Part shown: one piece after another, positions 13,487 through 18,489 of the stretch
How the letters are laid out: every line of letters starts with the position of its first letter
Numbering within the stretch: the first letter of the stretch is position 1
From: Candidatus Uhrbacteria bacterium
GTDB taxonomy: Bacteria; Patescibacteriota; Patescibacteriia; UBA9934; GWF2-40-263
Length of the DNA: 18,489 nucleotides
Assembly: GCA_016205995.1 (NCBI GenBank)
Contig: JACQSJ010000002.1
Coordinates: forward strand, 1 to 18,489
Direction: 5' to 3'
Notes under the pieces: generated by a model
What the model saw: the letters and a program-made list of their open reading frames with translations, nothing else
The model's database searches: none
Told to the model about the DNA's origin: nothing
Program-made: the position numbers and the translations under genes

Positions 13487-13518
13487 TTTAGATACAAACA
13501 TTGTTCAATGCATCTAAA
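13487..13518. repeat. Nested AT-rich palindrome
   Basis: TTTAGAT (13487-13493) pairs with ATCTAAA (13512-13518), and CATTG pairs with CAATG inside (13499-13510). It could be an operator or hairpin upstream of the RNA-B promoter. Confidence 0.5.
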
Positions 13519-13570
13519 CAACTACGTCAATCGATAAAAAAAGTGATGTAGGCACTGTGTCTTCTAATTC

Positions 13571-13599
13571 TTGACATACTAAAAACTCTCTGCTAGATT
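13571..13599 (+). promoter_or_regulatory. Strong promoter of RNA copy B
   Basis: Perfect -35 TTGACA (13571-13576), 17-bp spacer, extended -10 TGC-TAGATT (13591-13599). The predicted start is near 13606. Confidence 0.85.
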
Positions 13600-13688
13600 G
13601 TCCGGTTCTGTATTTCTGGCGAAGGTGCCCGAAGGCGCCGCCTTTGTGGGGTTAACCCCATAGGTCCGCCAGGGAAAAGGAGCGGACC

Positions 13689-13700
13689 ATGAACGGCTAG
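13689..13700 (+). CDS. Three-codon ORF Met-Asn-Gly-stop (copy B)
   Basis: ATG AAC GGC TAG with AAGGAG 6 nt upstream, the site lying in the loop of a 7-bp stem that ends at the ATG. Confidence 0.4.
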   Translation: MNG

Positions 13701-13853
13701 CGTGCAAAGAAACGTCGTGTGACATCAGTGCCGCCACGAAAGCAACAAAGCGGAGACTGGGAGACTAACAGAAAAAAGGTGACCCTCCCCGCGAGGGGAG
13801 TTCGACAGCCGCCGAGCACGACGGCAGTCAGTACCCTACGCGAGGAGGTGAGT

Positions 13854-13865
13854 ATGGGCGGTTAA
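13854..13865 (+). CDS. Three-codon ORF Met-Gly-Gly-stop (copy B)
   Basis: ATG GGC GGT TAA preceded by AGGAGGTGA, one of the best Shine-Dalgarno sequences in the window, at normal spacing. Confidence 0.45.
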   Translation: MGG

Positions 13866-13935
13866 GGGTGGTGATCCCAGGGCCCGGCTTCGGTCGGGCC
13901 CTGGGGAAGCACCGGACCACGCCCACCAAACGCAA

Positions 13936-13989
13936 ACCGACCCAGGCGGTCGAGAGACGAATCTCGGCAGCAAGGGTCGGTATTATATT
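13936..13989 (+). terminator. Probable terminator of RNA copy B
   Basis: ACCGACCC (13936-13943) pairs with GGGTCGGT (13974-13981), with GAGA/TCTC inside, followed by ATTATATTT. The T tract is interrupted, so efficiency is uncertain. It also lies just past the 3' end of the convergent TrmB gene. Confidence 0.5.
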
Positions 13990-13998
13990 TCCTCAAGT

Positions 13999-14754
13999 TT
14001 ATCGATTTCGATACGGATCGGCGCGACACACGGCCCATGCGGCGTGATACAGCACTCGTGCCATATCCGCAAAAACTTTGCTCTCGATGATAACCGTCAC
14101 CATCTTTCCCATAAACTCAACAAAGGCAACTCGGTTCTCATAGATCCAGATCTCCCCTGAAAAATCCCCAAATTCAGGAAGCAGACGGCAGTACTCGGCA
14201 TTCTTGCGGGGGTTACGCAGTTCTCCGCGGTGCAACATTTTAATCTTGACTCGAGAGTCGTCGAGCGCCTTGCGGGCATCAAGCAACACATTTTGGTCGA
14301 GCCCTTCGTAGACGACGTCGACGTTGGCGAGTTCCAATAATTCTTGTGGATGCAACGAGACAAGATCCGTGAAAAGAGCATACAGTGCCTCACGTCCCTC
14401 AAAAAACCTCACGACCGGCCGCTCACCACCAGCAAGCATTTTCATTTCTTGGAGAGAACGGCTAAACGTATCTATCCGCTCGGTCAAATCCGCTACCCGA
14501 GTTTTGAAGTAGGCCACGGCCCGCTCCGGCTCCTCGGCCGTAAAAAACTTCTTCTTGCCCCGGTCGAATGTGGACATAAGACCGCGATCCTGGAGCGCGG
14601 CAATGACATCGTAAGTCGCCGTACGAGAAAGTTTGGCGCGCTTGGCGATCTCCTGCACGGAGGTTGGCCCAAGCTTGAGCGAGGAGAGGTAGACGCGGGT
14701 TTCGGTTGGCGTCAACCCAAGCTCGGTTAGGAGCTTCATGAAATCAACAGACAT
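13999..14754 (-). CDS. TrmB-family transcriptional regulator
   Basis: 251 residues from the ATG at 14754; the frame reaches a TTG at 14772 and another ATG at 14739, and no Shine-Dalgarno decides between them. The N-terminal winged helix-turn-helix (LGLTPTETRVYLSSLKLG, SVQEIAKRAKLSR, TYDVIAALQDRGL) is the TrmB signature. It is followed by a helical linker (FKTRVADLTERIDTFSRSLQEM) and a C-terminal sensor-like domain (VVRFFEGREALYALFTDL). TrmB proteins are sugar-responsive repressors or activators in archaea; in bacteria their ligands are mostly unknown. Its neighbours, ileS and the pentose-phosphate genes, do not define a target. The 40-bp palindrome upstream of its promoter is a possible autoregulatory site. 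Confidence 0.85.
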   Translation of the reverse strand: MSVDFMKLLTELGLTPTETRVYLSSLKLGPTSVQEIAKRAKLSRTATYDVIAALQDRGLMSTFDRGKKKFFTAEEPERAVAYFKTRVADLTERIDTFSRSLQEMKMLAGGERPVVRFFEGREALYALFTDLVSLHPQELLELANVDVVYEGLDQNVLLDARKALDDSRVKIKMLHRGELRNPRKNAEYCRLLPEFGDFSGEIWIYENRVAFVEFMGKMVTVIIESKVFADMARVLYHAAWAVCRADPYRNR

Positions 14755-14839
14755 ACACAGGCCGTACCACAAGGGCCGGCAAACAGAATATTTCTCTTAA
14801 GAAAGCGGCGCTGGGGATAATTGTCCAGCGAATGTTTAC

Positions 14840-14868
14840 AGTATAGCAGGCGATGAGCTGCAAACAAA
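14840..14868 (-). promoter_or_regulatory. Candidate promoter of the TrmB gene
   Basis: Minus strand: TTTGTT (14868-14863), 17-bp spacer, TATACT (14845-14840) preceded by TGC as an extended -10. The -35 overlaps the edge of the 40-bp palindrome. Confidence 0.5.
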
Positions 14869-14906
14869 AGAACACATATGTCCCGATCGGGACATATGTG
14901 TTCTTT
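14867..14906 (-). terminator. 40-bp perfect palindrome: ileS terminator or operator
   Basis: Arms AAAGAACACATATGTCCC (14867-14884) and its complement (14889-14906) flank GATC, so all 40 bases are palindromic. On the minus strand it starts 17 nt after the ileS stop and is followed by T-rich sequence, fitting an intrinsic terminator. Its length and its contact with the TrmB -35 box also fit a regulator-binding site. Confidence 0.7.
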
Positions 14907-14923
14907 ATGGCAGCAAGTTTATT

Positions 14924-17854
14924 TTAGAACCCAACCGCAATCTGAAACTCGTTAGCCTTGAATTCACTTGAATTGACGGGCTGATCACCCGATGTACGAA
15001 CTGATTTGGCGAGCGTGCCCTGCAGAAGTACTGCTTCGTGTTCTTTTACAGCAAGCAGAACCTCCTCTGGACCCGTCACAAACAACTCAATACGATCCTC
15101 GATAGTCAGACCCGACTGCTTACGTAGATCGTTCACCCTTCGAATGATTTCACGCACCGTTCCCTCTCGCACCAATGCGGGCGTGAGGGCGAGGTCGAGC
15201 TCGACGGCATACTCCCCTTTTTGTACTTCAATCGTCTTTACGTTCACTTCATCCTTCACAAGTTCCTGATACTCAGGAGCAAACTCTCCGCTTGGAAGCG
15301 CCACGATCATGCCAGCCAAGACCTGTCGTACGTTAATTCCCGCATCGGATCGACGCTCGAGCGCTTTGGAGACAATCGAGCGCGTGCGTCCCATCTCTTC
15401 CAGAATCTTCTCGTCGATAAGAGCTACATCTGCAACAGGCCAATCTTCCAGATGAACAGACTCACGCTCGCCGCCGACCTGCTTGTACAACGTCTCTGCA
15501 AGGAACGGCGCGAACGGAGCTATGAGCTTGGAAAGAGTGAGCAAGCTCTCCCGCAATGTCGCGACGGCGACTGCTCGATCCAACGCATCCGCTCCCTTCA
15601 TGCGGTCTCGTGAGCGGCGCACATACCACGTTGAAAGATCATCAATAAACGCGCCTAGCTCACGGACCGTCTCGGTAATAACATACGCCTCAAGTCGGTT
15701 GGTTGTGTCGGCGACAAGCTTGTTAAGGCGTGAAAGAATCCAACGGTCGAGGACGTGAAGTGGTTGAGTGATTGAGTCATTGAGTGATTGAGTCGAAAAC
15801 ATCTCGTAAAAACTCGCGACGTTCATGAGGATCGTGAAGTTCTTGCGCACCATGTCGGACAAGGTCTTCTCATCAAAACGCTTGGACTCGCCCGGCTGGT
15901 TGATCGTGTACATGTACCACCGCACGGCGTCCGCCCCGTGCTTGTCGATCATCTCCATCGGCTTCACGATGTTACCCAAAGATTTGGACATCTTCTTTCC
16001 TTCTGCGTCCAACACGTGCCCCAGACAAATAACATTCTTGAACGGCCGTTCACGGCCAAGCAAAGTCGAAACCGCGAGGAGCGTATAGAACCATCCGCGC
16101 GTCTGGTCGATCGCCTCGGAAATATAGTCGGCTGGATAGGCCTCACCCGAATCAACGAGCTCTTTATTCTCAAACGGATAGTGCCACTGCGCGTAAGGCA
16201 TGCAGCCAGAATCAAACCAGACATCGCACACGTCGGGGACGCGTGTGTACTCTTTACCGTCCTTCACCAAGACGATGTCGTCAACAAACGGACGATGAGG
16301 GTCGAAGGCAACCCCCCTTTGCCCCCCCTTGGGAAGGGTGGGGATTTTCGAAGGATCTTTTGCCATGGTACGCAACTCCTCAAAAGAACCAACACAAAGC
16401 TTCTCCCCATCTTCACTCTCCCAAATCGGCAATGGTGTCCCCCAGTAGCGCTCTCGAGAAAACGCCCAGTCTTTCACCTCTCGCAACCACTCACCAAACC
16501 GACCATCGCGGATGTGATCCGGCTCCCAGTGAATGTTCGCATTCTGAGCAAGAAGCTCGTCACGCAACTCACTCATGCGGATATACCAAGAATCTTTTGC
16601 GTAGTAGATGACCTTGGTCTTACAGCGCCAGCAATGCGGATAGCTGTGCTCGTACTTGGCTTTGCCAAACAAGAGTCCTCGATGCGCCAAGTCCTTGATG
16701 ATGTCTACGGCGACTTCTTCGTCGACGACAAGTCGACCGGCGAGAAAGTCGGTGCCGCTCACAAACGTCCCGTCGAGATTCACCAGATGATGCTTGGGTA
16801 ATCCAACCTCTTGTCCAAGATCAAAGTCATCCGCTCCGTACATGACGGCTGTATGCACGATGCCAGTGCCGTCTTGTGTCGTGACAAAGCCAGCCGGATG
16901 GACTCGATAGGCGGTGTCCTTGTCATTGCGAGGGAGGTACCGACCGACCGAAGCAATCTTCTCGTCGGAGGATTGCTTCGCGTGGCTCGCAATGACATTC
17001 TGAAGAAACGGATACAACGGCTCGTACTGTTTGCCAACAAGCGTCTCACCTTTCACTTCCTCAACAATCTCGCCCCCGTCCTTTATGACCTCGGCGAGAC
17101 GATCCTTCGCGAGCCAATAGAATTCGTCGCCGACCTTTACTTTCACATAGGCGATCTCCTTTCCCACAGCGAGTGCGACGTTTCCTGGAAGCGTCCATGG
17201 GGTCGTTGTCCAGGCGAGCAGATATGTCCCTGGTTCATCCACGAGCTCGAACTTCGCCGTCACACTCAAGTCCTTCACGTCCTTATACCCTTGCGAGAGC
17301 TCATGCGTAGACAAACTCGTCCCACATCGCGGACAATGTGGCGTGACGCGATAATCTTTGTACAACAGCCCGCGATCCCAAATCTGTTTCACCACCCACC
17401 AAAGAGACTCAACATACTGCGGGTGATACGTCACATAGGCATCGTCGAGGTCCACCCAAAATCCAAGACGCTTGGTGAACTCCTCCCAGTCCTTTTTGTA
17501 CTGCCACACGGACTCCTTGCACTTCTCATTAAACGCCGCGATGCCATACTCCTCGATCTGCGCCTTGCCCGTGAACCCAAGCTGCTTCTCCACTTCAAGC
17601 TCGACAGGGAGCCCATGCGTGTCCCAACCCGCCTTTCGAACAACCTTGAATCCCTGCATCGTCTTAAAGCGTGGAATACAATCCTTGAACGCGCGCGACT
17701 CGGCGTGATGAATACCTGGCCGGCCGTTGGCGGTTGGTGGGCCCTCGAAAAAGACAAACGAGCCTTTCGGGGCTTGTTTTTCAAGGGTCTTTTGAAAAAT
17801 ATGGTTCTCTAGCCAAAACTTGAGAACCTCGGACTCTTGTTCAGGAAAATTCAT
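14924..17854 (-). CDS. ileS: Isoleucyl-tRNA synthetase with three repeat-derived insertions
   Basis: 976 residues from the ATG at 17854; the frame extends to a TTG at 17860, but ATG fits the promoter better. Class I signatures: HIGH-like PTANGRPGIHH at about 40-50 and GKKMSKSLGN at about 616-625. The CP1 editing domain has WTTTPWTLPGN near 215 and GTGIVHTAVMYGADDFD near 330. Cys clusters HCPRCGT and HCWRCKT are present. The C-terminal anticodon-binding domain begins near 700. It resembles the longer, eukaryote-like IleS type. It charges tRNA-Ile with isoleucine. Three segments look foreign: residues about 286-311, 504-514 and 687-697, each encoded by a repeat described separately. The frame is intact, so the enzyme is probably functional. 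Confidence 0.97.
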   Translation of the reverse strand: MNFPEQESEVLKFWLENHIFQKTLEKQAPKGSFVFFEGPPTANGRPGIHHAESRAFKDCIPRFKTMQGFKVVRKAGWDTHGLPVELEVEKQLGFTGKAQIEEYGIAAFNEKCKESVWQYKKDWEEFTKRLGFWVDLDDAYVTYHPQYVESLWWVVKQIWDRGLLYKDYRVTPHCPRCGTSLSTHELSQGYKDVKDLSVTAKFELVDEPGTYLLAWTTTPWTLPGNVALAVGKEIAYVKVKVGDEFYWLAKDRLAEVIKDGGEIVEEVKGETLVGKQYEPLYPFLQNVIASHAKQSSDEKIASVGRYLPRNDKDTAYRVHPAGFVTTQDGTGIVHTAVMYGADDFDLGQEVGLPKHHLVNLDGTFVSGTDFLAGRLVVDEEVAVDIIKDLAHRGLLFGKAKYEHSYPHCWRCKTKVIYYAKDSWYIRMSELRDELLAQNANIHWEPDHIRDGRFGEWLREVKDWAFSRERYWGTPLPIWESEDGEKLCVGSFEELRTMAKDPSKIPTLPKGGQRGVAFDPHRPFVDDIVLVKDGKEYTRVPDVCDVWFDSGCMPYAQWHYPFENKELVDSGEAYPADYISEAIDQTRGWFYTLLAVSTLLGRERPFKNVICLGHVLDAEGKKMSKSLGNIVKPMEMIDKHGADAVRWYMYTINQPGESKRFDEKTLSDMVRKNFTILMNVASFYEMFSTQSLNDSITQPLHVLDRWILSRLNKLVADTTNRLEAYVITETVRELGAFIDDLSTWYVRRSRDRMKGADALDRAVAVATLRESLLTLSKLIAPFAPFLAETLYKQVGGERESVHLEDWPVADVALIDEKILEEMGRTRSIVSKALERRSDAGINVRQVLAGMIVALPSGEFAPEYQELVKDEVNVKTIEVQKGEYAVELDLALTPALVREGTVREIIRRVNDLRKQSGLTIEDRIELFVTGPEEVLLAVKEHEAVLLQGTLAKSVRTSGDQPVNSSEFKANEFQIAVGF
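15764..15794. repeat. Four tandem 8-nt units (TTGAGTGA/TTGAGTCA) inside ileS
   Basis: Units alternate TTGAGTGA and TTGAGTCA, the last lacking one base. Read on the minus strand they encode STQSLNDSITQP just before LHVLDRWI at the start of the anticodon-binding region. Probably slippage-prone. Confidence 0.85.
16311..16343. repeat. C/G-run palindromic repeat inside ileS
   Basis: A C run, TTTG, then CCCCCCCTT (16322-16330) pairing with AAGGGTGGGG (16334-16343) with one mismatch. On the minus strand it encodes PTLPKGGQRGV. It matches the layout of the femAB element at 5823-5858. Confidence 0.8.
16921..16997. repeat. 77-bp palindromic element inserted in frame in ileS
   Basis: Perfect 12-bp terminal inverted repeats TGTCATTGCGAG (16921-16932) and CTCGCAATGACA (16986-16997). 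Perfect inner arms CGAAGCAATC (16949-16958) and GATTGCTTCG (16971-16980) flank a 12-nt loop. Sequences built on GTCATTGCGAG and GAAGCAATC are a familiar dispersed palindrome in many bacterial genomes. Here it encodes about 26 residues beginning VIASHAKQSSDEK inside the editing domain. Confidence 0.9.
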
Positions 17855-17862
17855 ACCCAAAG

Positions 17863-17891
17863 AGTATGCCGATTTGCCGGAAAAAAATCAA
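17863..17891 (-). promoter_or_regulatory. ileS promoter, leaderless geometry
   Basis: Minus strand: TTGATT (17891-17886), 17-bp spacer, CATACT (17868-17863), then 8 nt to the ATG at 17854. The start of transcription should fall at the start codon. No Shine-Dalgarno present. Confidence 0.65.
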
Positions 17892-17896
17892 AAACA

Positions 17897-17905
17897 TGGT
17901 ACTAT
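17897..17905 (+). promoter_or_regulatory. rpiB extended -10 promoter
   Basis: TGG-TACTAT (17897-17905) lies 9 nt before the ATG at 17915. No -35 box at normal spacing. The leader would be only a few nt. It is divergent to the ileS promoter in a 60-bp gap. Confidence 0.5.
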
Positions 17906-17914
17906 TTTTGGGCT

Positions 17915-18382
17915 ATGAAGAAACCAATCATCTACATCGGCGCGGATCATGCCGGCTGGGAACTTAAAGAGACACTCGAGGAATACCTTAAAGAGAAGGG
18001 GTACATGGTTACGGATATGGGCAACCAAGACTTAGTGAGCGAAGACGACTATCCAGACTTTGGCTATGCCGTGGCAAAACGCGTTGTCACAGACGAGAAC
18101 GCCCATGGCATTGTCATCTGCGGGAACGCACAGGGCATTTGTATCGTCGCAAACAAAGTAAAAGGAGTGCGTGCCGCGACAGGATTCAACGCAGACGTCG
18201 CCAAGTCCGCTCGCGAGGATGACAACTCCAATATTCTCTGTTTGCCAGGACGACACCTCAATAAGAAAGAAGCGAAGTCTATCGTCGACATGTGGCTCTC
18301 AACCGAATTCTCCGGCGCCGCCCGCCACGTGCGTAGACTCAAGAAGGTCTCTGACATTGAAAATCAAGAATTCGGCGTATGA
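17915..18382 (+). CDS. rpiB: Ribose-5-phosphate isomerase B
   Basis: 155 residues, normal for RpiB (about 150), from the ATG at 17915; upstream in-frame starts overlap the ileS promoter. Motifs: GADHAGWELKE (9-19) with D11 and H12 for phosphosugar binding, DYPDFGYAVA (45-54), the catalytic Cys C69 in GIVICGNAQG, ANKVKGVRAA (79-88), and EDDNSNILCLPGR (101-113). It interconverts ribulose-5-phosphate and ribose-5-phosphate in the non-oxidative pentose phosphate pathway. The loop after Cys reads GNAQG where E. coli-type enzymes have GTGIG, so substrate preference could be altered (the family also contains LacA/B-type isomerases). The stop overlaps the rpe start as ATGA. Confidence 0.93.
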   Translation: MKKPIIYIGADHAGWELKETLEEYLKEKGYMVTDMGNQDLVSEDDYPDFGYAVAKRVVTDENAHGIVICGNAQGICIVANKVKGVRAATGFNADVAKSAREDDNSNILCLPGRHLNKKEAKSIVDMWLSTEFSGAARHVRRLKKVSDIENQEFGV

Positions 18383-18489
18383 TCCAAATTGTCCCGGCCT
18401 TCTTGGTCGAATCAGAAAAAGAATTTGAACACAATCTCCGACTCGTCGAAAACGACTGCACGCTTATCCAGGTCGATGTCTTGGACGGC
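18379..18489 (+). CDS. rpe: Ribulose-phosphate 3-epimerase, N-terminal fragment (cut by window end)
   Basis: 37 codons are visible. The opening IVPAFLVES matches the family's (I/V)xPS/A-I-L strand, and LIQVDVLDG matches the (I/V)QxDVMDG strand that carries a metal-binding Asp in the TIM barrel. The enzyme interconverts ribulose-5-phosphate and xylulose-5-phosphate. Its ATG overlaps the rpiB stop, so the two consecutive pentose-phosphate steps are translationally coupled. Confidence 0.8.
   Translation, partial: MIQIVPAFLVESEKEFEHNLRLVENDCTLIQVDVLDG

Larger units (their letters stand above)
13606..13990 (+). ncRNA. Unrecognised structured RNA with two tripeptide ORFs, copy B
   Basis: About 385 nt from a consensus promoter to a terminator-like stem. 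Hairpins in order: GGTGCC/GGCGCC with a CGAA loop; TGGGG/CCCCA with a TTAA loop; GGTCCGC/GCGGACC, whose loop holds the AAGGAG and which ends directly at the first mini-ORF ATG; CTCCCC/GGGGAG with a GCGA loop; and an 11-bp stem CCCAGGGCCCG/CGGGCCCTGGG after the second mini-ORF. The two mini-ORFs match those of copy A in order and strand. No long ORF and no match to tmRNA, RNase P, 6S or SRP motifs. The function is unknown. Confidence 0.65.

Noticed and set aside
13606..13990. RNA copy B as tmRNA, RNase P RNA, 6S or SRP RNA
   Set aside because: It lacks a tRNA-like end and tag ORF, the RNase P P4 signature, and the SRP loop motif; these were checked by eye only.
15788..17812. Two plus-strand ORFs of over 330 codons (15788-16801 and 16811-17812) opposite ileS
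   Set aside because: ileS has all its signature motifs across this region; the antisense frames are shadows.
1..18489. Alternative genetic code (UGA read as Gly, as in some Patescibacteria)
   Set aside because: UGA ends several genes in ATGA overlaps with the next start, so it acts as a normal stop.

Overview
The window looks like a bacterial chromosome segment, probably from Patescibacteria (Candidate Phyla Radiation). This is an inference from the DUF4012 membrane protein, the tightly packed overlapping genes, the apparently leaderless promoters, the weak Shine-Dalgarno sequences on many housekeeping genes, and short palindromic repeats inserted in frame into conserved genes. The genetic code appears standard: UGA serves as stop in several ATGA stop/start overlaps. 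No rRNA gene or CRISPR array was seen.

Left part (1-10015): two plus-strand genes encode single-pass, mostly extracytoplasmic proteins, a DUF4012 protein cut by the window edge and a protein with about four beta-sandwich repeats. They end at a bidirectional terminator. Facing them is a compact minus-strand operon that reads, from 10001 down to 3999: DHH-like phosphoesterase, uridine-kinase-like P-loop kinase, HD-domain protein, ruvA, FemAB-like peptidyltransferase, DUF475/TerC-like membrane protein, SDR oxidoreductase and tRNA-Arg(CCG). A 106-bp inverted repeat fills the ruvA-femAB gap. The operon appears to start from a TATAAT box placed 8 nt before the first ATG.

Middle part (about 10020-13990): a GC-rich, hairpin-dense island of accessory character. 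Its minus strand carries a sigma-factor-like protein, a DUF1874 protein (the AcrIII-1/STIV-B116 ring-nuclease family) and a small Cys-rich protein. Each is preceded by a related GGAGGATC stem-loop about 100-135 nt before its start codon, and two of these stem-loops sit 5 nt downstream of a -10-like box. Long stretches hold many perfect hairpins and no convincing ORF. On the plus strand the island is flanked by two related RNA genes (about 10100-10317 and 13606-13990). Each carries two three-codon ORFs, Met-Asn-Gly-stop and Met-Gly-Gly-stop, and every difference between the two copies is synonymous. I do not recognise this RNA and consider it the best candidate for an undescribed system.

Right part (13999-18489): a TrmB-type regulator, a 40-bp perfect palindrome, isoleucyl-tRNA synthetase (ileS) carrying three repeat-derived in-frame segments, and divergently the pentose-phosphate genes rpiB and rpe, the latter cut by the window end. 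The ileS and rpiB promoters both sit so close to their ATGs that the transcripts should be leaderless or nearly so.
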